NCBI GenBank assembly: GCA_008638375.1
Contig: CM018051.1
Location: forward strand, 14,787,969-14,851,968
Direction: 5' to 3'
DNA: 64,000 bases
Source: Nyssa sinensis
Lineage: Eukaryota; Streptophyta; Magnoliopsida; Cornales; Nyssaceae
Shown here: piece by piece, positions 47,255-58,886 of the stretch
Numbering within the stretch: position 1 is the first letter of the stretch
Layout of the letters: the number at the start of each line of letters is the position of its first letter
Position numbers and translations under genes: made by a program
The notes under the pieces: generated by a model
What the model was told of the DNA's origin: nothing
What the model saw: the letters and a program-made list of their open reading frames with translations, nothing else
Database searches by the model: none

Positions 47255-49500
47255 TATAAAATGGTAAGAAACAATAACAACCACCCTAGCACCAGAGATC
47301 CAGGAAGAAAGAAATGTAACGATCGAGCAATTCTAGAAATTAAGGCTTTCAGCATTTAAGAGCGCTACTGATCCACTAGCTACAGAAGCATGGATCAAAG
47401 AATGGAGAAGATCTTAGAGGTTCTTCCATGCTCGAAGATGCTGGTGTGCTGTCGTAGGCAACCAAAAAAATAAAACCTAAACTCCTAAAAATATATGTGG
47501 TAGTGCGAGTAGGGATCATTCCCACAAAGAGTATCTAGCCTAGAACAAGGAAGGGTGAATTTGAGTATAACGAAAACAATTTTAAGAAAAACAACTAAGG
47601 AACAATTCAAATTAAAGTATCAAAATCAATCAAAAGAACAAGCATTGGTCTAAGTCAACATCCATCATTAGAATTTTACAATTGATCATCAATGCAAGTG
47701 TATATCAATTCACACTTTGAATATTCACCGTTGGTACTATTTTCCTATCTCTCCTTAGTTGCATTTAATTAGAAAAGTAAGCGATCTAATTAACTCTACT
47801 ACTAAACAACCCAAGACAAGCGCTAAAGGTTTAATCTAATAGCAGCCTTAAGAATTAGAGAGATCGATGAAGCTAAACAACACAAGCACAAGCGGTTGTA
47901 TTTAAGTTAGTCGAATGTTCTTCCTAAGATCTAGTAATTTCTGACGCAGCAAATCATTAAATCTTAGTTGCTTCACAAATTAGAGGGATCAAACAATTAT
48001 AGATTTGATATCTAACCTAGCAGTAGATTGCAACGAATAATAAACTAGTAGGCCTCCTAGTAATTAAATGAGACAATCATGAAAATAAGCACAGAAGAAC
48101 ATCTGATACTCAAAGCATAAATTGAACAATAAAAACAAATTAGATCTCACAGTTTTATTGATTATGAGGTTTCCATTTTCTTCGACCAATTATAAAAGTT
48201 TAGCCACGCGGGGCCATAGATGAAAACTCGAAGGAGAAATTAGAGAAGAGGGGAGAGAGAGGCATGTGTGTAATATGATCTTTCCTCCCCCTTTTACACA
48301 TTAAAAATCAGTCTTGGAAGCTTACTAGAACTCCTAAAGATATTCTAAATATTATCCTAAAATAACAATATCCAAATCTAACTATAAAAAGGAAAATATT
48401 AAAAATAAAATAAAGTCCTAATATAACTAGAAAAGTGGTGTTTTTAGATGAAATTTTCGTGCACCAGATTTGAAATTTCCAAAAATAAATCACGTGGACC
48501 CGTGCATTAGAGTTTTGTGCAGCTAAGGAACGTTACCAATGCAAATGTAGCCACTTCAAGCCTGAGTTAGACCTTGATGAAGCTAGTATCTCTCAAGACG
48601 CAAAACATTAAAGTTGTAGCACTTTGTCTTGATTTTCATAGCATCTTGAATCATCCCAATCGGAGCTCGCATGAGAAAAGTTATGCCAAGATTACGAAGC
48701 GATGTTGAAACTGTCCAGAATTGCCCAATTAGCTTCGTTTTGCACTTAGCGCCTCTATTTGCATCCTAAATAAAAATATAAGAATAATGAGTAAATTTCG
48801 ACACCAAATAGTATAAAATACTAAACATTAAGGGAGAAAAAATATGACATTTTGCATTCTCATCGGATGCAGAAGTAAGATTTGCACCTTCATGCTCCAT
48901 GGTGAACCTTATGAATTCTGGTTAATGATGAAAAGGCAGAACCGCAAATAGAATGGATTAGGTTTCTGGATTTATTCTATAATACCCATTTTCCAAGAAC
49001 TATCAAGGAACAAAATGTAAGGAAATTCACCACTCTCACACAAGGCATTATGACTATCACTTAGTATGCGGCGAAATTTGTGAAACTGCCGAGGTTCATT
49101 CCATTCATGATAGCTAACTAGTTTAGGAGGGCCCGAAAATTTAAGGAAGGCTTAAGGGGTAGTATCCGAAGCAAAGTTAGCATGTCATAACTTCCCACTT
49201 ATTTGGAAGTGCTAAACAAAAACCTAATAGTAGAAAAAGAAAGTGAAGACTTGCAAACCAATAAAAATTAATAAAAGAAAAGACTTGGGGGAATGTCAAA
49301 TGGTGGATCATAATTTAAAAGGCCAAACATGGGAAGCCCAAATCTATGATGGAAGGATGAAAGACAAGTTGCTTGCCCCATATGCCAAAAGCATCTTCCA
49401 AGTCTTTACTATCACATTTTCGGGAATTGTTACGGATGCGGGCAAATTAGACACTTGGTTAAGGATTGTCCCAATATTGGACAAAGCACCAATCGTTTAG
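47255..49500 (+). pseudogene. Decayed Ty3/gypsy gag gene, interrupted by an insertion
   Basis: Translation in shifting frames gives the gag start ATDPLATEAWIKEWRRS and MEKILEVLPCS (47355-47431). After the insertion at 47442-48865 it gives FMLHGEPYEFW, THFPRTIKEQNVRKFTTLTQ and RARKFKEGLRGS (48885-49170). At 49428-49469 is a CCHC zinc knuckle, Cys-x2-Cys-x4-His-x4-Cys (CYGCGQIRHLVKDC). Several stops and frameshifts make it non-functional. The order and spacing fit the capsid-nucleocapsid polyprotein of chromovirus-like Ty3 elements. Confidence 0.8.
47442..48865. mobile_element. 1.4 kb non-coding insertion within gag
   Basis: GATGC occurs at 47437-47441 and again at 48866-48870. Removing the segment between them rejoins gag sense codons (PCS ... 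EDAEVRFA ... FMLHGE), so GATGC is a likely 5-base target duplication. The insert has no long frame. Its left part contains GGGATCATTCCCACAAAGAG, a phrase found in many plant dispersed retro-repeats. It lacks recognisable LTR borders, so its class is not assigned. Confidence 0.65.
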
Positions 49501-49609
49501 CAACAAGCATTTCAACATATATAAAATGACCCTCGATCATTGTGCCTCGCAAACCGTATAGAGAATGATGGACCTAAAAAAGACAGGGAAGGATCTTTTC
49601 TCTAATATT

Positions 49610-50020
49610 TGGAGATACTCGAGTTGTTGATGCTATTGTGATAGGTAGAATTCATATTTGTAGTTGGTCTACCTTTGTTCTTGTTCATTCTGGCTCCACT
49701 TATTCTTTTGTGTCATACGATTTTTCTAAAAAGTTACATAAAACTCTTGAACCCCCCTTGATTATATTTTATCTATATTTATTCTTTCTCAAGAGTCAAT
49801 GATAGGCACTTCAATCTATAAGGCATGTAATGTATTAGTGGGGGACGTCACACTATTTATGGATTTGATACCCTTGGGCATTCACAACTTTGATGCTATC
49901 TTAGGAATGGATTGGCCATCCTAATATAGTTCTAAAAGACTAACCTGGCTTCTTAGTGGATCTAAAAATTGAATTTTCAATACATTTGGTCCCTATAACT
50001 CAACTGTTTCTAAAACCCCG
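49610..50020 (+). pseudogene. Decayed Ty3/gypsy aspartic protease region
   Basis: Frames give TRVVDAIVIGRIHICS and VHSGSTYSFVSYDFSKKL, corresponding to the protease active-site segment (usually D-[S/P]-G-[S/A]-[S/T]). The catalytic Asp is replaced by His. Downstream DLIPLGIHNFDAILGMDW is the conserved second part. Stops separate the pieces, so the protease is dead. Confidence 0.75.
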
Positions 50021-50454
50021 TATCAAATTGCCCCGACCAAATTAAAAGAACTAAAGGTACAACTACAGGATCTATTGGATAAGGGGTTGATCTGACCTAG
50101 TGTATCTCCATGGGTGCTCCAATACTATTTGTAAGAAAGAAATATGGGTCCCTAAGACTATGTATTGACTACCGAGAGGTGAATAAAGTAACTATAAAGA
50201 ACAAGTATCCATTGCCTCATGTTGATAACCTATTTGATCAACTGCAAGGTTCCCAAGCATTCTCCAAAATCTATTTCAGATACCATCAGCTAAAATTCAA
50301 GGCCAAAGATGTTAAGAAAACAACATTCGGTACACGGTATCGTCACTACGAGTTTCTAATAATTCCATTTGGAGTAACCAATGCACTCGCCGCTATCATA
50401 GACCTAATAAATTGGGTGTTTAAACACTGCCTCGATGAGTTCATTATAGTGTTC
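50020..50454 (+). pseudogene. Truncated Ty3/gypsy reverse transcriptase
   Basis: 50020-50109 gives APTKLKELKVQLQDLLDKG, LI, stop, PSVSPW. A frameshift leads to a 120-codon frame at 50110-50472 with GAPILFVRKKYGSLRLCIDY and REVNKVTIKNKYPLP (RT fingers), YHQLKFKAKDVKKTTFGTRY and HYEFLIIPFGVTNA. Homology ends at IIVF (50454), immediately before the position of the catalytic Y/F-x-D-D motif. After that, unrelated sequence begins. Together with the LTR type this points to a Tekay/Del-like chromovirus, which is an inference. Confidence 0.85.
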
Positions 50455-51374
50455 AACCCTAACCTAATCTAAATATGTATTTGAGCTTAAAAAGGTACTC
50501 AATAAAAGACTCACAAGGTTGCCTCTCAAATGAAGAATTCACAACTCTTTATATGTTTTTTATGTCTCTTATGTTATTCTCACATAATGAGCATATACAA
50601 ACAACCCTTAACCTAATTTAATTTAGAATTAAGTAGCCAATCAGAACTTCCAACTTTTCTCATACGTTTAAACAGAACAGGGGTCTCCATTCAAACGAGA
50701 CTCCAATCAAATGAGAACGTTTAGAAGGGAAAGCTACTTGAATTCTCTCTTTAATTTTTCAACAAGAATAAATGCACATTTTCGAATAAAATCAATTTAA
50801 GGCAATAAATTAAGTTTAGAAATTTTCAAAATTTTTTTTACCAAAAGTAAATTAGTCTATAGTCAAAAATCTCCATTCGGATGAGACACCGATCGAATGA
50901 GAAAGCTCTTAACGTTTAGAAGGGAAAGCTACTTGAATTCTCTCTTCAATTTTTCGACAAGAATAAATGCACATTTCTGAATAAAATCAATTTAAGGCAA
51001 TAAATTAAGGTTAGAAATTTTCAAAAAACTTTTTTCCAAAAGTAAATTACCCTATAGTCAAAACTAACTCACCTAAAGTCAAACTAACCAGGGTAAGGTT
51101 CATATCTAAATTTTAAGTTAAATCACTAAATACACTTATGTGTTTTCTAACAAGAATGATAAATGTCTACGAGTGATTTACCTTTCACATGTTAGATATG
51201 AAGTAATAGATTGATTGTAGAAGTTCTTCTTCAGATGTAAAGAATTGTAATACGAGTCTGGTTATTGAAAAAATTTCATTTATGTGAATTGACTAACAGT
51301 ATAAGTTGTGACAAGACTTGGTCTATCCTAATAATTACAAACTGAATAAAGACTTTTGGAATAAATTACCAACA
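50455..51374 (-). mobile_element. Ty1/copia-type LTR fragment, family C, copy 1
   Basis: On the minus strand it begins TGTTGGTAATTTATTCC (51374 downward) and shares many blocks with 60955-62306: GGATAGACCAAGTCT, GAAGAAGAACTT, CTTAAAATTTAGATATG, AATTTATTGCC and so on. Outside the start both copies have TTAGGAAATTTG. It contains a 186-base tandem duplication. It directly abuts the truncated reverse transcriptase at 50454, so its insertion or an associated deletion removed the rest of that gene. Confidence 0.5.
50685..51065. repeat. 186-base tandem duplication
   Basis: Units start at 50685 and 50871 with CTCCATTC and share GAACGTTTAGAAGGGAAAGC-like, CTTGAATTCTCTCTT and AAATCAATTTAAGGCAATAA blocks. 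The second family copy near 61850-61990 has only one unit, so this duplication arose in this copy. Confidence 0.8.
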
Positions 51375-53689
51375 TGTCATCATAAGAGGGAAATATTTAG
51401 AACCATTGTTAACCAAATTTCCTAACATATACATCTTTAATATGTACAAATCACACAATGCATATTAATCCAACATTAAGGTTTTCCATCCTTCAACACA
51501 AAATCCACCAAGGTCCTATCCTTGCCAAAACACCTCCAAAATTCCAAAATGTAAGTCGTCATATATGTTGAGTCTCATACCTAGTGCTACTTCCTATTCC
51601 CTACCACTAGTATGGGGTAAGATAGCAACCTTTTAGGAGAATCTAACTAAAAGATAAAATCTGAATGGTGTAAAGTGGGCATGTGCCTGTGAAGTGACAT
51701 ATCATATGGAAATCAACAATATATGATCAAAATGTATAAGCTAAACATCTTTCATTGATCTTTCAACAATGTCCTAGGAAATGTATACACATGTATACTT
51801 ATCAAGCTCACTTTCCAAGCTAATCACTATCCACACAACACTTCCAAAATCTCCCATTTTCCAATATCAATCTTATTAATAAGCAAGCCTCAAACATGAT
51901 AAACATAAATGTAACATTTACATCTATTATACATAGCACGTTTCATAAATGAAGTAAGCATATCATGAATGTATCATGTACCACATAGAGGAAATTCATC
52001 AAACATTTAGTGTATATGGTAACATTTACATAGTTATTTTAGCTTGAAATTCAAAATGCATAACCATATGATTTTTTCTTGACAATCTAAGAGACCACAA
52101 ACACAAAAATATGCATAAAGAGATGAAACACAAACTGAATTATAATTTAGAACATGCTCTTAGGGTCAACTACAACATTTCAAGCATAATAAATACCATA
52201 TATGTCAATACAATCCTATAAATATCATGTAAATCCTAGAACACACATATGAACACCATTATTTCATCCTTAGGTTAGAAACCCATAACTTCTAAAAGCA
52301 AGTAGATGAAACCCTAGTCTTGTTTTTCCTCTTCTATCTTGATTCTCTCCAAGCCCTAGGTTTGTAGATGATGTAAAGTCGCCCAATGATGCAAAGCATA
52401 GCTATGGGATACTTGTTTATGATATTAGGTTCCAGAAATGATGAAGAAATTTGAGAGAGTATGATGGAGTTTTGCACTTATAATGAGAAAATGAGAAGGA
52501 AAAGAAATTGAGGGTATTTGATCGAGTAAAATGAGAGAATTCTCCCAATTTGACTTACTTATACTCCTTAGTAGTTAAGTTACTTAAATGACCTCAAGTG
52601 CCTTACCTAGTGCACTCATCCCTTATGGTCTTTTTAACTTATGAACTCTAGAATTCTTCCATTTAAATGTAATTTTAAATAATCTTCAGACTCTTTATTA
52701 GTGTTTTCTGGGCATTACCCTCGTGTATTCTCGTGTTTTCAATAAAATGATATTTTCCCTTTATTGTCGCAAAATGTATACAAACGACCTTAGAGGTCAC
52801 CAAAACTTTTCCAACTTCATTTATTATCATTATTATCATTATTATGCATTTCATCAATTTTATCTAATTATTAAATATTAGAAATTTCATAAACATGAAA
52901 GTGCACATGAAAAAAAGAATTCCTAGCAACAAAAAAAAAGAAGCAAATTTAACACAAAATTATTCTAGAAGATTAGCCAAATTGTCAAACATGATTTATT
53001 TATTTATTTTTAGAAAGCATTGCAAATGCAAAGCAAAAGTTGTCTTAAACTATTTGACAATACTTTAGATAGTAAAGGTTATTTCACATAACTAATTTCG
53101 AAACATATGATCTTCATTTCTACCTTGCCGACAAACATTTTATGTTGTTTCCGGCCAACAAAGACAACAAAAACCAAACATCATTCAAGTACCTTTGCCC
53201 ATTGATGAGATATTTTGTTACATTTCAATAGTATTATTCTCAAAGCATTCCTATCAAGTAACTTATAAGAAACTAATTGCAATACACATTACACTCGAAG
53301 AAGAACGTTGTCACTATTTGTATTCTGAACATTACAGTGGGGGGGGGAATCAAAGTGAGAACATTTGTAACAAGAGAAGTAGGTATGAAAAACACTGCTT
53401 GTGTCATGTTTATTGTCATGTCACTCCACAACCAATATTAAGCCTGAAAAAATGAGATTGTGTTAGATAGTTGACAACTAGTGTAAAATTTTGTCAAATC
53501 TCTTATAACATAAATCCTAGAATTAATCATGTAATTGTTAGGGCATTCCCTTTAATCAACGCATTGCATTAATTACCGGGTAATTCAGAAAATGGCCGAG
53601 TGGTGTTGCACCGACACTCAAGTGTCATGAAAAGTGGGTAAGGGTTCCACATCTTGATGGGTGAGAACGAATAAAGAAGTTAGTCCAGA
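51375..53689. other. AT-rich intergenic or old repeat DNA
   Basis: No gene is called. A minus frame at 52675-52857 is low-complexity. A plus frame at 53195-53455 contains KLIAIHITLEEERCHYLYSE, vaguely like the RNase H part of retroelements, but key residues are not evident. A run of 9 G lies at 53339-53347. Confidence 0.4.
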
Positions 53690-55279
53690 TAGCAAACTTG
53701 GATTAACAACTTGGAACATAGGGACATTTACTGAAAAATGGATAGAGCTAAGAAATACAATGATTAGGATATAACATGCCTACGAGAAACTAAATAAGTA
53801 GGAGAGAAAGCTAGAGAAATTGAGAAAACTAGTTATAAACTCTATTTTATTGTGAAAGATAGGCATAGAAATGGTGTAGGAATAATAATAGATAAGAATC
53901 TCAGAAAAAGAAGTTGTAATTGTTATTAGGACAGGTGATAGGATAATACTCATAAAAAAAGATTAGATGAATATATCAAAGTGAACATATGAATTAATTA
54001 ATTCAATGAAAACCTGTAGGAGAAAATATATTTATAGGAGCTTACTTTAATTCGCATGCAGGAAAATATCGATCGAATAGGGTATGAGATGATACATGGG
54101 AGTTAAGAATTTGGATATAGGAATGAAACTGGAGAGGCAATAGTAGATTTTGCAGTAATATTTGATTTTATAATAACAAATACCTATTTTAAAAAGTGGA
54201 TCAAATAAAATTCAAATACTTTTTTTTCTACTAAGAAAAATAAATTGGCTATTATGTAAAGAGTGTAAGATTATTCCAAAAGAAAGCTTGACTTCATAAC
54301 ATAGATTGATGCTTCTAGAAAAGTTATAGAGAAAAGAAGAAAGATCATATGATGTTTATCAATTTAGAGAAAGCATATGATGAAATCTCTCAAGTTCTAA
54401 TATGGTGGGTTTTAGAAAAGAAAGAAATTATAAAACGATATAATAAAACGATAAAAATATGTATGATGAGACTATAACTATCATAAGGAAAACTATTGAA
54501 AATCAAGTGAATTTTCAATCATAGTAAGCCTACATGAAGGGTCAACATTAACTGCTTGCCTTTTTTCTTTAGAAGTAAATGAGTTGACTAAGAACATACA
54601 GGACGTGTTCCATAATATATGCTTTTTGCTGATCAAATTAGAAGAGGAATAAATTTTAAATTAAAGGTTTGGAGAAATACTTTAGAATCAAGAGTGTTCA
54701 AGACAAGTAGGATAAAAAGAAACATCTTGAGTATGGCTTTAATAAAACTAAGAAAATAAATGGTACATAGTGAATATTGAAAATCAAGAGATAATAAAAA
54801 TTGAAAAATTTTCTTATCTAAGTTCATTTGTCTATCAAGAAGAAGAAATTATAGATAATGTTACTCATTAAATTAAAACAATATAGATTAAGTAAAAAAG
54901 TACATCTGACGTATTGTGTGATTGAAATTTGCCTTTAAAATTTTAAAAAGTAATTTCTATAAAACAATTGTCATATAAAACATAATGTAGGGCAATTAAA
55001 AAACATATTAATAAACTAAGTGTAGCCAAAATAAAAATGTTGAGATAGATGTACAGTAAGATATGAAAAGATAAAATAAAAAATGAATACATTTGTGAGA
55101 TGGTAAAGGTAATACCTATTAGAGATAATAAAAAAATTGGCAAAGATGATATGACCATATACAACGAAGACAATTAAATACACCAGTAAAGAAGAGTGAC
55201 ATAATTCATATCAAGGGTCTTGCTACAGAGGGAGAACAACCAAAGTAAACTTTAGTATTGATAGTAAAAAAAAAAAAAA
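53690..55279 (+). mobile_element. Decayed RTE-type LINE (endonuclease and reverse transcriptase relics)
   Basis: Pieces in shifting frames run in the right order. WNIGTFTEKWIELRN is near the start of the endonuclease. The plant-RTE style SHAGKNIDRIGYEMIHG (about 54050-54110) and GEAIVDFAVIFDFIITNTYF follow (about 54133-54190). HMMFINLEKAYDEISQVLIW is a reverse transcriptase motif (about 54345-54405). FKLKVWRNTLESRVFKTSRI (54655-54715) and WQRWYDHIQRRQLNTPVK (about 55138-55190) are C-terminal. A run of 14 A at 55266-55279 fits a 3' tail. Many stops and indels make it long dead. Family assignment is from remembered motif style, not a search. Confidence 0.65.
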
Positions 55280-55284
55280 GAGGA

Positions 55285-55870
55285 AATTCAGTCAAAGCTC
55301 CCAAATAAGTTAGAAATTCACGTTAGGTCCAACATTAATCCGTTTAACCCAAAAGTTACTCACTCATTTTGAGACTAAAATTCCCTTCCATTTAAATTCA
55401 GATGAGGCAATTGCAAGATATAATCAAAAAGGTTTTTTGAATTTCAAAATTCAATAACTCACAAACTATAAATCTATTTTTAATAAAATTTATATATTTG
55501 AACTCTAAAAATTAAAATCTATCAAACAAGATCCATGTTGCATACGAAAAAAAATAAGAAAAAAAATGATAACAAACAGTCAAATTTTTGCTTGATGAAA
55601 CAATTAAATTTCACTATTTTCAAATAGTAAAATTCACTATTTTGAAATAGTGAAATTCATTGTTTTGTGGAAAAAACATTAAAACTTCACTGTTTTAACA
55701 ATTGAAAAAGAAAAAAGTCAGGGAGAATGATCACAAAATAGGAATTCAGAGACAATATAATTTTATTGTGTTAAGCTAATAAACTTTATAGAAAAAAATT
55801 ACTATATGTACAGAAAAATCACTAAAGAATTTCACTATTTTAATATAATAGTAAAATTTTAATACTCAGT
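55285..55870 (-). repeat. Dispersed repeat family A, copy 2 (inverted)
   Basis: Reverse-complement counterpart of 11200-11830, with AACTTTTGGGTTAAA, TTAAATGAGGC-like, TTTTTAGAGTTCAAATATA and repeated AATAGTGAAATTCA palindromes in corresponding order. Non-coding. Confidence 0.5.
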
Positions 55871-56053
55871 GTTTTGGACAATTAACCACACCCTTTCAAT
55901 ATCTTCCATACTTTTATTTGCACCAGTGACCTTTAAAGAATTCTCACAAACCATCAAGTCATTAGGGATAACAGTAGTTCCATTGTGTAAATCTTCTTTT
56001 TGAAAAACATGACAACTGACATTCACAACTTCCCAAGTCTATTGTAGCAAGCG

Positions 56054-56330
56054 GATCCAAATGGACAATATTCATTATTCAACTCCACTTCCTTTGTCGG
56101 CAATCCTCATCTCTGTGGATCCCACTTGAATACTTACAACTATTCATCAACCTCACCATTAGAATTTCGCAATCACAATGGGAACAAACCACAGATGGGG
56201 AAAAATTCTAACTCATGGAAACTCACGACATTCCAAAAGCTGGAATTCCAAAGTCAAGACATCTTAGAATGCTTGAAGGGAGAACAATGTTATAGACAGA
56301 GGTGGAGTTGGGATTGTTTATAAAGGATGC
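56054..56330 (+). pseudogene. Relic of a CLV1/BAM-class LRR receptor kinase
   Basis: Translation gives GQYSLFNSTSFVGNPHLCGS, the cap after the last leucine-rich repeat. YNYSSTSPLEF then leads to NSNSWKLTTFQKLEFQSQD and ILECLK, the juxtamembrane part before the kinase in CLV1/BAM-type receptors. The transmembrane helix that should lie between them is missing: GNKPQMG runs directly into KNSNSWKL, an apparent in-frame deletion of about 35 residues. One extra G at 56278-56280 shifts the frame. In the next frame ENNVIDRGGVGIVYKGC, the glycine-rich ATP-binding loop, is readable until 56330, where homology ends. The leucine-rich repeats and most of the kinase domain are absent. It is a gene fragment, moved or left over. 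Confidence 0.8.
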
Positions 56331-58594
56331 GGTCAGTCACTACCTCGGCAATCATCGCTCAGCGAACGGCGTTGGTCGGCGATGGCGATAACAGCTTCAA
56401 CCAGATCAATAGGAGAAGGAGAGATGAGATAGATGGGAGGTGGCAGATCGATGGAAGGTAGTGCAGTGGAGAACGTCCATCTCTCAAGCCCCAAATGTGT
56501 GGCTTGTGGCCTGGATTTCAGATCCTCCATCTCTCAATTCCAGAGCTTCATAGATACATGTTGAATCACTACTAGGCACAGATCAAGATGATGGCGAGGT
56601 AGACAGATCGGGACTCAACGACTGCAAAGAATAATCTCTCTTCTACATACCGTTGTTGCCGATACTGTCGTGGGAGGTGGGGCGGCCAACCTTTGGATCC
56701 ATTCCGCCGTCGATTTGGTTGTGTAGCGCATAGAATAAAAAGTGACTCAGAGAGTGAGAGATTTGGGACTGTGATTCAATGGATTGGGGTAAAATAGTCA
56801 TTAAAAAATAAATATTTGCAACTCATAAACAAAAGGACTTGAACTCAAAAACAAACATGTGAGGGTGACTTGTGATGGAAACTTGTTAGAAGTTGTACCT
56901 ACTCTCTCACCAAGTACACAGATTACCTAACGTTTCAGAAATTGCACTAATCTTTCTTAAAAGTTTATGATCCGTATCAACTTGTCTTAAAAATTTATGA
57001 TCCGTATCAACTTGTCTTTTTTGTCCGTCAACCGTCAATTAATTTAACATATTTCTTTAAAAGGATAACAAAAAATCGATTAGAGGAACCCATGAATCAC
57101 ATGCTATCTCTTCTCTTTGTCATACATTTCTTCTTCATTGTCTCTCCATCTCTGCCCATGGCGGTCGGACATGTGCTCTTCACTTTCAAACCCAGTCAAT
57201 GGCCTACCAATTCCCAGCTCTTCCTCATCCTACATCACTTGGACGCTCCAATTGATACATAGTTCCAAACCTTAACTTTTGAAGAAACAAAACCAAAAGT
57301 CCACCATGAAAACCAAGCTCTTCTCCAACCCCGTACTCTTATCACCATTAAAGACAACATCCCTCACTGACCCTCTAGGTAAGCTCACATGAGCCTTCAC
57401 CAACACCTTCGTTGCCTTCATCTGATCACCTCCTTGGCAAGATATCCAGTAATGATTTCTTCAATTAAATCTCTAATTTGTTTCAAATGTTGAGGGCTTT
57501 GTCGATCAACCTATTTTCCAAAACAAAAATGAAACAACTGAGTCAACAGTGTGTTAAAATCAGACAAATTTGAGATGTAAATTAATTACCTAAAAAAATT
57601 GAGATGTAAATTCTAGGGTTATCAGTATAAGCTTGCAGGTGGGGAACTGAATTTGTTCCATCATTAGGTTTCACACCATAAGAATTTGGAGGTTGTGGGT
57701 AACTATCAGTAACCACAAGACGAAGTGCAAAGTGAAGAATCTGACCATAGAACTATCAGTAACCATAAGACGGAGTGCAAAGGCAGGAACCTGACGATAG
57801 TCACCATCATCTATTCCTTGATGCTCACCATAAGAACCACCTTTACTACTCCACCACTTTGACCATCATAATTTATTAACTACTTCAAATGATCCAGAGA
57901 GAGTGATCTGTGAAGGTTCATGTGTGTTTGTATATATATGTGTGTGTGTGTGTGTATGTATATATATATATATAGTTTTCAAGAATTGAAATATAAGAAT
58001 GAAGAATGGAAGTTCTTGAGAATGAAGACAAAAAGAGATAAAAATAGGGGACAAAAAGAGACAAAGGCTGAAGAGAAAAAAAAAAAAAAAACCAAATATC
58101 TTTTATTTTTCAAAATATCAAAAGAATTTGATGTATGTTAAAAACTATATTTTTCAAAAAAATTAAGTTGATGTCAACATTTTATGTTAAGTCAACTCAC
58201 AGATGACAGACAAGAAAAAGTTGATACAAATTATAAATCTTGAAAAAAGTTAGTGTAATTTCTCAAACGTCAAGAAATCAACGTGTATTTTTACTAAACC
58301 TCATGGAAAATCAATGTGATTTACTCTATTACTAATTACCCCTGAAAAAAATACATTGGCATGTAATCTAACTATAAAAAAAGATCTTAAATAAGATACA
58401 ATTTGAGATAAAATTCGTATAACTAACTCTAAATAGTTAGAATAAAACTTTATTGAGTTGAGTTACGTAATAAAAGTGATTTTTTTCCATGGTCCACAAG
58501 AGCTACTACCATGGAAACATAGTGATTTTGAGACTCAAATATTCCATAAGCTGAATAGAAAGTAAAATTCAGAATCTGCAAAACAAGTCCTCTA

Positions 58595-58675
<81 letters not shown>

Positions 58676-58808
58676 ACAGCTGCCAAAAACGACTAGAACA
58701 TACATGGTAGGGGAGGGAAAAAAAAATCACCAAATACAGCACTAGCAAGTTTCAACCCTTCTGTACAAAAAAATGATACATGTATTATCAACGGCAAGCC
58801 AAGTCGCT
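56331..58808. other. Intergenic DNA with short tandem repeats and one possible gene start
   Basis: 56340-56760 is GC-richer without a recognised product. A 30-base tandem repeat lies at 56956-57015 (TTTATGATCCGTATCAACTTGT twice) and a 50-base tandem repeat at 57701-57800 (AACTATCAGTAACCA). A 56-codon ATG frame at 57092-57262 starts MNHMLSLLFVIHFFFIVSP, like a signal peptide, but ends quickly and matches no known family. Microsatellites lie at 57928-57974 and 58599-58674. A partial family F end (TCAATGTGATTTACT) lies near 58310-58328. Confidence 0.4.
58599..58674. repeat. Compound (GT)n(GA)n microsatellite
   Basis: About 14 GT units followed by about 24 GA units without interruption, some 135 bases downstream of a stop codon on the minus strand, so it may lie in or near that gene's 3' UTR. 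Confidence 0.95.
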
Positions 58809-58886
58809 TCACAAACTTTGAGCAATCTTTTCATACAAATCGCGAGGCCAGTTCCTATTCAAATTGTTCGCAAGAAAATTTCCAAT
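58809..58886 (-). CDS. Terminal coding exon of an unidentified minus-strand gene
   Basis: After a clean acceptor (CTTTTTTTACCTTTGCAG|A) the frame reads IGNFLANNLNRNWPRDLYEK and IAQSL, then TGA at 58811-58809. The strong pyrimidine tract and the plausible amphipathic C-terminus support a real last exon. A possible preceding exon ends at 59107 (CAG|GTTCAT) and encodes VLGGEIFNSSYTFGNVGLQ; its phase joins correctly, but its left border is unclear. The family is not recognised. It may belong to the same gene as the exon at 63819-64000, which has the same orientation, but nothing proves the connection. Confidence 0.55.
   Translation of the reverse strand: MGNFLANNLNRNWPRDLYEKIAQSL

Noticed and set aside
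53195..53455. Possible retroelement RNase H (KLIAIHITLEEERCHYLYSE)
   Set aside because: Resemblance is limited to one short block, catalytic acidic residues are not evident, and a run of 9 G interrupts it.
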